Shown piece after piece: positions 1 to 8,387 of a DNA stretch of 64,000 nt; positions within the stretch are counted from its first letter, which is position 1; the number at the start of each line of letters is the position of its first letter. The notes under the pieces are model-generated. The model saw only the letters and a list, made by a program, of their open reading frames with translations. It did no database searches and had not been told where the DNA came from. The stretch is from positions 124,001 to 188,000 of the forward strand of contig NZ_MAFC01000013.1 in assembly GCF_002013465.1 (NCBI RefSeq). Reading direction: 5' to 3'. Source of the stretch: Mycobacterium sp. D16R12 (GTDB lineage Bacteria; Actinomycetota; Actinomycetes; Mycobacteriales; Mycobacteriaceae). The position numbers were made by a program, and so were the translations under genes.

Positions 1-31
1 TAACACCGCGCGCAGTCCGTATGGTGCTGCT

Positions 32-1132
32 ATGCGGTGGGGAACTTTGGGTGCGGTAGTGCTCATTCTCTTGGCCTCGGGTTGCGTGCCCAAAGAACCT
101 GCTCCGGCGGCGACGTCTGGGCCGTCGTCTCCTGCGCCGGCCCCGCTTGATGTCGCGGTGCCCTACACCCGTCCGGCTCAGCCGCCCCAACAGTCCGAAC
201 CTCTTGTTGTGCAGCCGAGTCGGGATGCTCTGGCTCGGCTGCCGAAGGCCGCGGCGGGAAAACTCGTGGACTCCGGTGACTTCCATGCCTCCACCTGGCA
301 CGAGGACGAACCCATGGACCTTGACGACCGCATTTCGTTCATGACCCCAAGCGGCCACATCATCTGCACCGGCGGATCAGATTCGTTGATCTGCTACGCC
401 GAGAGCACGACGCTTCCGGCCCCGCCGCGACCGGTCCAGTCTTCATCAGGGAACTGGGAGCCGTACATCGAATTTGGTGACGAGATCACCTACGGTGTGG
501 CCGCGGGCAATCCGATGCTCCCGCAGAAAGCCAACGTGCTGCCCTACGGGTCCACGCTGCGGTTTGGCGATATCGAATGTCTCAGCGCCCGAGACGGAAT
601 CACCTGTGTCAACTTCGCGTCGAGCACGGGGTTTCATCTCTCTCGCGATGACTTGACGCCCATGAAAACCGTCGACCCAATGCCAGTCGACGCCCGCGTC
701 GAGCCGCGTACACCGGGAAACGTGTATTGCGGAGCCCGGGTGAATTACGCCGCGATCAAAACGGCCATCACGTCGCTGCCCAACAGCGGTGGCTTGCATT
801 GGATGCCGGTGGGAACCGGCGACTTCTACACCTGCCACGACCTGCAGCTCTTCCAGGCCGGTACCAACGACTACGACAACAACCATCAGATGCCGGCGAT
901 GCCTACTTACGTGCTGGCGTTTGATCGTGGCCGCTTCGTTGGGCCTGTCACCGACCACGCGTACTCGTGGTTGCGTGGTGAGGTCGACAAGACCGACCCC
1001 ACGCTCATTCATCTGACCATCCATCTGATCAGGAACGGCAAGTCTGCCAATCCGCAGTTTCGGGCGCGCTATGTAAACGGCCGAATCAACCTGATCGACC
1101 CCATCCCACCCGACGCAGTGCCAGTGAATTGA
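32..1132 (+). CDS. Putative lipoprotein with a DUF6636-like Cys-rich domain
   Basis: The 366-residue protein starts with a lipoprotein signal peptide whose lipobox LASGC places the lipidated Cys at residue 18, so it should be anchored outside the membrane. A Pro/Ala-rich linker follows. Residues about 100-210 carry a pattern of 'PSG-I-C', paired Cys, 'LPYG' and a closing 'GFHLSR', which resembles the mycobacterial DUF6636-type secreted domain; this match is from memory of the family. The C-terminal third (about 225-366) has two more Cys and no family I recognise. It is in the tRNA-Ser element, 188 bp upstream of a serine recombinase. The secreted protein at 5504 ends in a similar 'GFVISR' block, so the element carries two related exported proteins. 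Function unknown. Confidence 0.7.
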   Translation: MRWGTLGAVVLILLASGCVPKEPAPAATSGPSSPAPAPLDVAVPYTRPAQPPQQSEPLVVQPSRDALARLPKAAAGKLVDSGDFHASTWHEDEPMDLDDRISFMTPSGHIICTGGSDSLICYAESTTLPAPPRPVQSSSGNWEPYIEFGDEITYGVAAGNPMLPQKANVLPYGSTLRFGDIECLSARDGITCVNFASSTGFHLSRDDLTPMKTVDPMPVDARVEPRTPGNVYCGARVNYAAIKTAITSLPNSGGLHWMPVGTGDFYTCHDLQLFQAGTNDYDNNHQMPAMPTYVLAFDRGRFVGPVTDHAYSWLRGEVDKTDPTLIHLTIHLIRNGKSANPQFRARYVNGRINLIDPIPPDAVPVN

Positions 1133-1320
1133 TAGTTGAGCGTGAACGTGCTCGAAGGCCGAGATGATTGCGGCCGCCTGCAAGAAACGACCGGTTTGGT
1201 CACAGCCGCCCATTGCCGCAACGGTGCCGGTCGCGCGTGCCAAAACCCTGCGCCAGAACGATGGACGAATGCAACGCGCCAAAAGCCTTGATGTCAGGGG
1301 ATTTCGGCACAATCGACGCT

Positions 1321-1896
1321 ATGAACGAGATGAGCTCGACCTCGACCGGACGCAGGCTCGGCTACATGCGCGTCAGTACCGACTCCCAGAACGAACTGTT
1401 ACAGCGTCAAGCACTCGAGAAGGCCGGAGTTGATGCGCTTTACATGGACCACGCCGTCAGCGGCACCACGTCGCGGCCCAAGCTGGACAAAATGCTGGCC
1501 GACATCAAGAGCGGTGACACGGTGGTGTTCTACTCATTGTCGCGGCTGAGTCGCGGAACCAAGCACCCGCTGGAACTGTCGGAGCGGTTCGAGCGAGCGG
1601 GAGTTGCGATGCTCTCCTGCACCGAACCGATCGACACCACCAGTCCTGCAGGCCGGTTCGCGTACACGCTCCTTGCCGCAGTCGCGACCATGGAGCGAGA
1701 GGTTCTGGTCGAGCGCACAAAGGCTGGCCTTGCCGCTGCTCGATCCCGCGGCGCGAAGATCGGACGTCCCCGCTCACTTTCTACTGCGGACCAACGGCAC
1801 GCAAAGATGCTGTTCGACGGCGGTAGCTCCGCCGAAGAAATCGCAGCGTCGCTCCGTTGCTCCAAGCGCACTGTCTGCCGCGCGCTGGCTGCCTAA
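1321..1896 (+). CDS. Small serine recombinase (resolvase/invertase family)
   Basis: A 191-residue protein with the standard resolvase layout. The N-terminal catalytic domain opens 'GYMRVSTDSQ' with the nucleophile Ser19, then 'SLSRLSRGTKHPLEL' with the conserved Arg residues and 'MEREVLVERTKAGL' of the dimer-forming E helix. A C-terminal HTH begins after 'GAKIGRP'. Length is normal for Tn3 resolvase/Pin-type enzymes, which exchange DNA at short dimer sites. The ATG at 1321 starts right at the domain; the upstream in-frame extension (from 1168) looks non-coding. It probably resolves or inverts DNA within the element. It is not the expected tRNA integrase, since tRNA targeting is typical of tyrosine recombinases. 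The 256 bp up to the next gene hold nothing I recognise. Confidence 0.88.
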   Translation: MNEMSSTSTGRRLGYMRVSTDSQNELLQRQALEKAGVDALYMDHAVSGTTSRPKLDKMLADIKSGDTVVFYSLSRLSRGTKHPLELSERFERAGVAMLSCTEPIDTTSPAGRFAYTLLAAVATMEREVLVERTKAGLAAARSRGAKIGRPRSLSTADQRHAKMLFDGGSSAEEIAASLRCSKRTVCRALAA

Positions 1897-2152
1897 AACC
1901 TGGCGGGAGCGAGGGGATGTGGCCTGGCCTGTGATTGGGGTCGGTAATTCGCACGCCTCCAATGTCCGCTTTAGCCACGGCTGGCGTCGTTGTTAGATTT
2001 CGCGGCGTTTGCACGTGAACCTCGGCTCGGGCCCCCGCCGCATCCTGTTGGCACTCCAGCATTGCTTAATGTTTGCTAACGCTGTGGACACTCACCTCGA
2101 CTGCGCGTAATGTCACGTACCAGAGGGATTTGCGGGATTCAACGGAGGCGAC

Positions 2153-5100
2153 GTGTCGGGGAACGATCGATCGACTGAACAGCTGACAGCAGTATCGGAC
2201 TGTCGTGATATGGCGCATTCTGCTGCGGCAACGCAGGAGTTGCCTGTGCGTGATCTTGAGCCTCGGCGAGGTGCCCAAGGTGACGCCGGTCGCAGACTCG
2301 CCGCTTTCGCTGTCGGGAGTGTCCTGGTGGTTGGTGCGGTGGCGGCTTTGCACCACCTGTATCGCGGCGGCGATAGTGCCGCGGAGCTGATCGGCTGGGC
2401 CGGGTTGTTGCTGTTAGGCATGACGGCTCTCGGCGGGGGTGTGAAGCTTGCGATGTGGGGCGCCAAGCCAGTAACGGCCGTGGTGTCCGATGGCGCCAAG
2501 GCGCGCTTGTCCGAGCCCTTGTTGGCGCTCGTGGCGTCAGGGGCGGTTATTGCCGGGGCGCTGGGCATGTGGTGGGTGTTCCGTGGCGGATATGCCAGCT
2601 GGTGGCAGCACCTCACCGGTGAGCGTGGCTGGTCGTTGTCGCTTGGGGTTGGCCAGATGCTGGTGGCGGTGCTGGCTGGTGCTGCGCTGTTCACCGGCGG
2701 CAGGTACGTGACCGGCTTGGCCAAGGAAGTGCTCACTGACTCGGGTCTGCTCCTGGAGCGTGATCGCACGTCAGGTAGCAGTGGAGCATCTGAGGGTGTG
2801 TGGCATCCCGGCTTGGTGGCAGCGCTTATTGGCGGTGGATTGGGGTTGGTGCTGCTGACCGCCGGGATCACTCCGCGGTTGTATGTGTGGATCACCGGCC
2901 CCGACGTGCTTCCCGCTATCGCGGCCATAGCCGGGGTGCTGCTGTGGGCGATCGGGTCCAATCTGGGTTGGTGGAAAGGCCTTGGTGGGCTCTACAAGTG
3001 GGCCACCGACGCCTCACAGAAGGCTAGCGCTGTCGCGGGTGTTGTTGCGGTGTTGATGTTTTCGGCAAGCGGTTTGGGGTTGGGGTGGTTTACCCCAGCG
3101 ACCGTGCCGCAGGCGCGGGCGGCGTGCCCGCCGGATTGTGGTGGTCCGGGCGGTAGTGACGGTCCGCCTGGGGGCGGGCAGATGTTCCAGCCGCCCAGTC
3201 AGGGTGGGCCGCAGATGCCGGACTACCAAGGCGGCATCAACCAGCCGCCGATGGATCAAAACAACGGCATCAGCATCTACAACACTCAGGCCCCCTCGGT
3301 CAGCAACAACGGCGCCAACGGGTCCAACGGGCAAGGTCCTCAGCAGGGGTGGGATCAGCCCGCACACGGCACCCAACCTCCCAATTACCAGAACGCGACC
3401 CCGTATACCCAAGGACCAGGTAAGCCGAATCCGGATTTCAACCCAGGATCGCAAGGCGGCCAGGCCAACCCGGGCTCCAATGCGGGATCGCAAGGTGGCC
3501 AGCCGAATCAGGGTGTGCAGCAGCCGGCGCAACAGCCGCAGCAGGCGCCCCAGAATCAGCAGCCACCGCAGAACAACACCGGGCAGAATCCGAGCCAGCA
3601 GCCGAACCAGTCGTCGGATCAGCAGAAGATCGATGATCTGACGCGGCAGTTGCAGGAGAAACAGCAGCAGTCCGGCCAGGATCGTCAGCGCATCGACGAC
3701 ATGACCAAGCAGTTGCAGCAGAACAAGCAGAACCAGAAGCAGCAGTCGCCGAAGTTCCCGTCGAAGGACAAGAAGAAGGACGACAAGGACGAGCAGAAGG
3801 ACCGCGATAAGCAGTCCGGTGACAACGATTTGGCGGCTCTGTTGATGGGTGCGGTCTCTACGCGGCGACGTAAGCAGGACGAGCAGGAACAAGGCCCGGA
3901 CACTCAGGCGCTCGGTCAGGATGCATCCCAAGCGGTGCAAGGTCTTCCAGGTGATGTGCAGACCTATGTGCAGTCGGGACAGCAGATCGGCCAAGCGTCG
4001 GGTCAGGCTGCCCAAGGCTTCGGATCAGCGGCGCAAGCCGGTGCTTCGCTGGCGTCCTCAGCCCAATCCGGAGCGGTGAACCCACAAGACGCCATCACTC
4101 TGGTCCAGGGTGTCTCACAAGGCATCCAAGGCACCGCTGATGCCATCAACGCGGGCAGTCAGATTGTGAAAACCGCTCAGGGAGAAGCCGACCAGGCCGC
4201 TCAAGCGGTCGGAGACGCCAACCCGCAACTGAAACCGCAGATGCAGCAACTGGCCCAACTCAACGATCAGGCATCACAGATCACCGATCTGGTGGGGCAG
4301 GGAGCGCAGCTCACCTCTCAGGGTGCCGGCGCGGTCAACTCTGTGAGCAGTCTCGGTTCGGGTGGAGTGCCGAACAGTGGCGGCACGGCCGAAGCGATGT
4401 CCGGTCCGGCCAGCGGCGCCACTGACGCCGCGGCGCCCGTTGAACTTATGAGCGGGACCGTGCTGCAGGATGTTCCCGGTGGCGCCGCCACCGACCCTAC
4501 GGCTGCCTCGACGTTCGGAGCCATCTCGCCGCCAGGCGGCTACGAGCAGGATAAGGCGGATCTGAACGCGCAAATCCCGGGCTTTCCAACCATTTCGTCC
4601 GGAGACCTCAAGGCACCGACAGGCGGGAAGCTGGGTGCACATATGCTCAGCCCCGCAGCGAATGCCAATGTGAACGAAAACTACAAGGGGGTCTCGTGGC
4701 CGAGCGCTCCCGCGGATGGGACGCTCGCCTTCCCGAATCGCGGGCTAGCGACCGGCGTCGGGTACGGCGCGGACGGCCATCCTCTGGGTGGGATTAGTTT
4801 CCCTCAAAAAGGTGGAACCGACCTGGGAGAATTCGCGTCGACAAATACCTGGCTCTACGACCTGAGTAATCCTCAAAATCCGCAATTCAAGGGCCAGCTG
4901 CCTGGCATCTCACAGGGCAGCTTCACCTACGACGACATCGGCAAGCAGATGGTGGTCGTCGGGAACACCGGTCTGAACCCATCAGATAGTCGCGCGGTCT
5001 GGACCGCTCCCGCGCAGCCCGGCGACACACCAGACAAATGGATATCCAAACTCACCCAGAAGGATTCAGTCCCATTCACCAGTGGTGGCGGTGACCGCGA

Positions 5101-5482
5101 GAACCAGATCCTCAAGTTGAAAGATGGCTCTTGGCTTCTTCTTGATGCAAAAAACGGTGGCGGGGTCCGCGGCTTCCTCAGTAACGATCCGACGACCATC
5201 TTGAGTGGCACATCGGCTCGGATCAGTCAGGCTCCCAACCTCGACCAGATGCCGCCTCTTCCTCCGGGCGCCGCCAGTTGGCAACAGCTATCCCCTGATT
5301 CCGCGTATGGCGCCGCGCTCCAAGCGGATAACACCGCCCCCGGCCAGGGTGGATCTATCGTTGCGCGGGTCAGCTACTGGGCGACAGCTCTGAACGCCGA
5401 GGGCAATCCGCTCGTGGACGGGGACGGGAACCAGCTCTACCTTCCGATGACTTTTCTGCAGACCATCCAGATCAACCAGTAA
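2153..5482 (+). CDS. Large polytopic membrane protein with Gln/Asn-rich exported region
   Basis: The 1109-residue protein starts at GTG 2153 behind GGAGG (2144-2148). About seven hydrophobic segments lie at residues 44-63, 77-98, 120-140, 165-185, 220-241, 252-270 and 295-315. Next comes a Gly/Pro/Gln/Asn-rich stretch (330-500), a predicted coiled coil with KIDDLTRQLQEKQ and RIDDMTKQLQ, a Lys/Asp-rich segment, an Ala/Gln-rich region (600-780) and a globular C-terminal domain (790-1109). Many membrane segments plus a long tail recall VirB6/TrbL-type conjugation proteins, but this is only a layout resemblance. Residues about 330-425 match the exported protein at 24866 in the second element. It sits 21 bp before a secreted-protein gene. 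Function unknown. Confidence 0.75.
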   Translation: MSGNDRSTEQLTAVSDCRDMAHSAAATQELPVRDLEPRRGAQGDAGRRLAAFAVGSVLVVGAVAALHHLYRGGDSAAELIGWAGLLLLGMTALGGGVKLAMWGAKPVTAVVSDGAKARLSEPLLALVASGAVIAGALGMWWVFRGGYASWWQHLTGERGWSLSLGVGQMLVAVLAGAALFTGGRYVTGLAKEVLTDSGLLLERDRTSGSSGASEGVWHPGLVAALIGGGLGLVLLTAGITPRLYVWITGPDVLPAIAAIAGVLLWAIGSNLGWWKGLGGLYKWATDASQKASAVAGVVAVLMFSASGLGLGWFTPATVPQARAACPPDCGGPGGSDGPPGGGQMFQPPSQGGPQMPDYQGGINQPPMDQNNGISIYNTQAPSVSNNGANGSNGQGPQQGWDQPAHGTQPPNYQNATPYTQGPGKPNPDFNPGSQGGQANPGSNAGSQGGQPNQGVQQPAQQPQQAPQNQQPPQNNTGQNPSQQPNQSSDQQKIDDLTRQLQEKQQQSGQDRQRIDDMTKQLQQNKQNQKQQSPKFPSKDKKKDDKDEQKDRDKQSGDNDLAALLMGAVSTRRRKQDEQEQGPDTQALGQDASQAVQGLPGDVQTYVQSGQQIGQASGQAAQGFGSAAQAGASLASSAQSGAVNPQDAITLVQGVSQGIQGTADAINAGSQIVKTAQGEADQAAQAVGDANPQLKPQMQQLAQLNDQASQITDLVGQGAQLTSQGAGAVNSVSSLGSGGVPNSGGTAEAMSGPASGATDAAAPVELMSGTVLQDVPGGAATDPTAASTFGAISPPGGYEQDKADLNAQIPGFPTISSGDLKAPTGGKLGAHMLSPAANANVNENYKGVSWPSAPADGTLAFPNRGLATGVGYGADGHPLGGISFPQKGGTDLGEFASTNTWLYDLSNPQNPQFKGQLPGISQGSFTYDDIGKQMVVVGNTGLNPSDSRAVWTAPAQPGDTPDKWISKLTQKDSVPFTSGGGDRENQILKLKDGSWLLLDAKNGGGVRGFLSNDPTTILSGTSARISQAPNLDQMPPLPPGAASWQQLSPDSAYGAALQADNTAPGQGGSIVARVSYWATALNAEGNPLVDGDGNQLYLPMTFLQTIQINQ

Positions 5483-5503
5483 CCTAGATCGACCAACAAC
5501 AAG

Positions 5504-6043
5504 GTGGTGGCATTCGTGTATTTCTGGAAGCTGGCGCACATGACCGGCGTGTGTGTGGGAGTCTCAAGCCTCCTCCTGTTGTCAGCGGCTGACGCCGCTG
5601 CTGACCCGGCGCCGCCCGGATTCCCTGATGTCGGGGCGTATACGCAGGTAAACACAGCGGACTATCCAGGAAGCAGTCCGCGTGCGCGATCGCCGTGGTT
5701 CCAGCCCCCGAGCAACGATTTCGCGTGCAATCTGAATTCTTCAAGCATCGTTTGCACGGGGGAGATCCCAGGTGTGGACAGCTACCCGCTCACCAGGAAT
5801 CCGGGTCAGGAATGCGAATCCGACCAAGTCGCCTCGTGGAACTATGTAAGCCGCCAAAGCGTCGACTGCGGCCACCGCCAACGGGGTGGAGATCCGGGCC
5901 GGCAGGTTCTCAATCCTGGACAGAAAATCGTGAATGGCTCGGCCACCTGCGTCGAGGGCGAAGACGATTACACAGCTTGCATCATCACCGGCACCCCGAG
6001 CCGGGGCTTTGTGATCTCCCGCGGTGGCACCTGGACCTTCTGA
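5504..6043 (+). CDS. Secreted Cys-rich protein, DUF6636-like
   Basis: A 179-residue protein with an N-terminal hydrophobic segment ending in a likely signal-peptidase site near 'AADAAADP'. The mature part contains six or more Cys with spacing like 'FACNL...IVCTGE', then 'LNPGQKI', 'SATC' and 'RGFVISRGG'. This parallels the LPYG/GFxxSR layout of the lipoprotein at 32. GTG 5504 is taken as start because it gives the signal peptide a Lys-containing n-region; ATG 5540 is the alternative. It lies 21 bp behind the large membrane protein and is probably co-transcribed with it, so the two may work together at the cell surface. The next 298 bp (6044-6341) contain no gene I can support. Confidence 0.68.
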   Translation: MVAFVYFWKLAHMTGVCVGVSSLLLLSAADAAADPAPPGFPDVGAYTQVNTADYPGSSPRARSPWFQPPSNDFACNLNSSSIVCTGEIPGVDSYPLTRNPGQECESDQVASWNYVSRQSVDCGHRQRGGDPGRQVLNPGQKIVNGSATCVEGEDDYTACIITGTPSRGFVISRGGTWTF

Positions 6044-6341
6044 CTTGTCCTGCCGGAGAAGGCTCGGAGTACCAGAATTGGGGACCAAACGGCGAACTCA
6101 TGAATACGATCGCCGATACTTCTCCCACCCAGGAAGGCTCGCCAGGGAGACGTAAATGCGATGATCCAACACGACGCCCGCCTCGGATAACGTCTAAGCG
6201 GCGGTATCGACAGCGATTGCAGTGCAGCGGTTCAACGTTCGCGAGCAAGAACTGTGCGCGCAGGCTGATGACGCCTTCTACGCGCACTATCTCGAGGCAG
6301 CGCGTCGGGGCTACCGTCATTCCTTTCGCTTCGCGCTGTGT

Positions 6342-6542
6342 CTACGCCGCTGTGTTCGTCCGAGCGGCCGCGATCACACGATCGAGTTCGGCGGGCTCGA
6401 CCAACGTCCGCCGGCCGAATTTCACCACGTTCAGCTGCCCGCGCCGACGCATCCGGTACAGGCATTCCCGACTCACCCGCAACTGTTCGGCGGCCTCTTC
6501 CAGCGTGTACAGACGGACCTGCTCTGCACTGTTCTCGTTCAT
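6342..6542 (-). CDS. Excisionase-like helix-turn-helix protein
   Basis: A 66-residue protein with the compact MerR/HTH_17 pattern of excisionases: 'YTLEEAAEQLRVSRECLYRMRRRGQ' (about 10-34) followed by the wing 'VKFGRRTLVEPAELDRVI'. Such proteins bend att DNA and direct a tyrosine integrase towards excision. It points away from attR, which begins 209 bp from its start codon. The ATG at 6542 places the HTH at the usual distance from the N-terminus; 11 more upstream codons are open but look non-coding. A role as the directionality factor of the tRNA-Ser element is inferred from the fold and its position. Confidence 0.75.
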   Translation of the reverse strand: MNENSAEQVRLYTLEEAAEQLRVSRECLYRMRRRGQLNVVKFGRRTLVEPAELDRVIAAARTNTAA

Positions 6543-6751
6543 GGAGTGAGCTTCTCGCGGCCGTGCGTCCTGCACCAGTGAACTGTCACGACACGCCGAG
6601 ACGGGCCAGGTGCACTGTGGTTGCCTCGGTGGGACCTTGCCACACTCCTGTCACTATCGCTCCCGACGCGTACCTCCGGCGGAAGGCTGTATTGCACTTC
6701 AGGACATCCCAAGCGACGCAACCTTACTGCGGGACACCCAGTTCGAGGTAT

Positions 6752-6806
6752 CTTGAAAGCGAGAGACGGCTAACACCGTCCGGGGGTTCAAATCCCTCCG
6801 CCACCG
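6752..6806 (+). repeat. attR: 3' fragment of tRNA-Ser(TGA)
   Basis: The 55 nt contain the anticodon loop CTTGAAA (anticodon TGA), the 3' anticodon strand GCGAG, a tRNA-Ser type long variable arm, a T arm with GGTTCAAATCC and the 3' acceptor strand CGCCACC with discriminator G. The 5' half is missing: the bases before 6752 do not pair with GCGAG and no D arm exists. It is therefore a duplicated tRNA end, not a working gene. The intact tRNA-Ser(CGA) at 49110 has a similar 3' part but a different anticodon. Confidence 0.85.
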
Positions 6807-6871
6807 CTCTTACGCTTGGTTCCCGGCCCGGCTCGAACGGGCTGCCTCCCTCGCCAGCTGCGTGAGCAGCG

Positions 6872-6945
6872 GACCGCGCGTACCGGTTAGCGCGGTCTAG
6901 GGCGGGCGTCGGTGATGTTGCCAGGCAGGCTTCGCGCCTGGCAAC
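6872..6945. terminator. Two hairpins after the tRNA fragment, before osmC end
   Basis: GACCGCGC (6872-6879) pairs with GCGCGGTC (6890-6897) across a 10-nt loop. GTTGCCAGGC (6917-6926) pairs perfectly with GCCTGGCAAC (6936-6945) across a 9-nt loop. Neither has a T tract. The first could have ended the original tRNA-Ser transcript; the second lies just past the osmC stop codon. Confidence 0.45.
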
Positions 6946-6949
6946 GGAT

Positions 6950-7498
6950 TTAAGACCGCGGCTGCGTGATCAGTTGTGTGTGTACGGGGGTGGAACCCGT
7001 GGTCAGATCCAAAACCGGGCAGTGTGCGTCCACGGCCTCCTGGAGCTCGCGGTAGCGCTCGTCGCTGTCGGGCCCGGAGACCGTCACGGTGACGCGGATC
7101 TGCTGGAAACCGGGCCGGACGCTGTCGTCCAGGCCGAAGAAGCCGCGTACATCGAGGTCGCCCTCGGCGCTGGCACTGAGCGAATCGACTTGAATCCCTA
7201 GTCTTTCCGCCCAGAAGCGGTAGGTCACCACCTGGCAGGACAGCAGCGATGCCAGGTAGTACTCGACGGGGTTGGGTGCGGTGTTCTGCCCGCCGAGGCT
7301 GGGCGGCTCGTCGACGTGGACGCGGTACTTGCCCAGGGCGATTTCGCTGCCGACCGTGCCCTCTGGTTGGGCGGAAGCCTTGAACACCACCGCCGCGGCG
7401 GCCGGTTTGTCGGCAACTGCCGCCCGGGTCGCATCGGTGATCGCGTTGAGGGACGTTGTCGAGGCAGTCACGCGAGCTGACGTTAGTCGGGTGACCAC
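6950..7498 (-). CDS. OsmC/Ohr family peroxide-detoxifying protein
   Basis: A 182-residue OsmC-fold protein. The two redox Cys that reduce organic hydroperoxides are present: Cys88 in 'LASLLSCQVVTYRFWAERLG' and Cys160 in 'VDAHCPVLDL', each in the expected place. The substrate is usually a lipid or organic hydroperoxide in the cytosol. GTG 7498 is used as start; a second GTG at codon 10 would give a shorter N-terminus. It is divergent from the operon at 7587 with about 90 bp between them, so the leaderless promoter and inverted repeats there could also affect it. First chromosomal gene after attR. Confidence 0.88.
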   Translation of the reverse strand: MVTRLTSARVTASTTSLNAITDATRAAVADKPAAAAVVFKASAQPEGTVGSEIALGKYRVHVDEPPSLGGQNTAPNPVEYYLASLLSCQVVTYRFWAERLGIQVDSLSASAEGDLDVRGFFGLDDSVRPGFQQIRVTVTVSGPDSDERYRELQEAVDAHCPVLDLTTGSTPVHTQLITQPRS

Positions 7499-7559
7499 CG
7501 CGATGGGAGGTTTGCGGCCGTGGTGAACCCAACCTCGTGAGGACGTAGGGCTATTTAAA

Positions 7560-7586
7560 AGGATAGATATCCTCTAAATTAGAGTC
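7560..7586 (+). promoter_or_regulatory. Leaderless promoter with two overlapping inverted repeats
   Basis: AGGATA (7560-7565) pairs with TATCCT (7568-7573), and CTCTAA (7572-7577) with TTAGAG (7579-7584). The hexamer TAAATT (7575-7580) lies exactly at -12 to -7 relative to the ATG at 7587. No ribosome binding site precedes that ATG, as expected for a leaderless mycobacterial mRNA. The second repeat covers the -10 box, so a bound repressor would block initiation. The regulator encoded at 8384 is the natural candidate (inference). Confidence 0.6.
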
Positions 7587-8387
7587 ATGGCTGACAGGGA
7601 AACGCTTCCACTGGCCGGCCGCAGGGACGAAGACCTTCCAGGGCACTGGCTGCTGGCGCGGTTGGGTAAGCGCGTACTGCGTCCGGGCGGGCTCGAACTG
7701 ACCACCCGGCTCTTGGCCGCCGGGAAGGTGACTGATGCCGATGTGGTCGAACTTGGGCCGGGGCTCGGCCGGACTGCGCGCGACATCGTGGCGCTGCGTC
7801 CGCGGTCCTATGTCGGTGTCGATGACACCGCGGCGGCCACCCAATCGGTGCGCGATGTCGTCGCGCCGTGTGGTGGGCGCGTGATTGTCGCGGATGCCGC
7901 CAGTACGGGTCTGCCCGATGCCAGCGCCGATGTCGTCGTGGGCGAGGCGATGCTCACGATGCAGAGCGACAAGGCCAAGCGGGCCATTGTGGACGAGGCG
8001 TATCGGGTCTTGCGGCCGGGCGGGCGGTACGCGATTCATGAACTCGGGCTGACACCGGACTCCGTGGATACGGCCACTAAGGACGAGATTCGCCGCGCTC
8101 TGGCCCGCTCGATCAAAGTCAACGCCCGGCCGCTCACCGTGGCCGAGTGGAGTGAGCTGCTCAGTGCCTCGGGATTCGAGGTGGTGAGCACCGACAGGTC
8201 GCCGATGGCGCTGCTCAACCCGCGTCGCGTCATCGCCGACGAGGGCATTATCGGAGCCCTGCGGCTGGTGAAAAATGTTGTCCTGCATGGCGCCGCCCGC
8301 AAGCGCGTGCTTGCCATGCGCCGTACGTTTCGTGAACACAAAGACGCGTTGACGGCGGTCGCCGTGGTCGGCATCCGGCCCGAATGA
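7587..8387 (+). CDS. SAM-dependent methyltransferase
   Basis: A 266-residue class I methyltransferase. Motif I is 'VVELGPGLGRTARDI' (ELGPGLG at 55-61), followed by acidic 'YVGVDDT' and 'GRVIVADAASTGLPDASAD' for the adenosine, then 'EAYRVLRPGGRYAIHELGL'. This matches UbiE/methyltransf_11 enzymes acting on small molecules; the substrate is unknown. It is the first gene of a three-gene operon read from a leaderless promoter. It overlaps the regulator at 8384 by 4 nt (ATGA), so translation is probably coupled. The C-terminal 80 residues are less typical and may bind substrate. Confidence 0.85.
   Translation: MADRETLPLAGRRDEDLPGHWLLARLGKRVLRPGGLELTTRLLAAGKVTDADVVELGPGLGRTARDIVALRPRSYVGVDDTAAATQSVRDVVAPCGGRVIVADAASTGLPDASADVVVGEAMLTMQSDKAKRAIVDEAYRVLRPGGRYAIHELGLTPDSVDTATKDEIRRALARSIKVNARPLTVAEWSELLSASGFEVVSTDRSPMALLNPRRVIADEGIIGALRLVKNVVLHGAARKRVLAMRRTFREHKDALTAVAVVGIRPE

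Larger units (their letters stand above)
1..6806. mobile_element. Right end of an element integrated in a tRNA-Ser gene (left end outside window)
   Basis: The block ends in a 3' fragment of a tRNA-Ser gene (6752-6806) that lacks the acceptor 5' strand, D arm and 5' anticodon stem. This is the usual attR left when an element inserts at a tRNA 3' end and rebuilds the gene at its far side. An excisionase-like HTH gene lies just inside the junction. The cargo is exported proteins and a serine recombinase. The integrase, intact tRNA and left boundary must lie before position 1. Whether it is a prophage, integrative plasmid or conjugative element cannot be decided here because no structural phage gene or transfer ATPase is visible. 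Confidence 0.7.

Noticed and set aside
1164..1320. Upstream extension of the serine recombinase
   Set aside because: The catalytic domain begins directly after ATG 1321; the extension lacks any domain.
3014..4015. Leucine/arginine-rich reverse frame
   Set aside because: Antisense of the Gln/Asn-rich region of the protein at 2153, which produces artificial Leu-rich frames.
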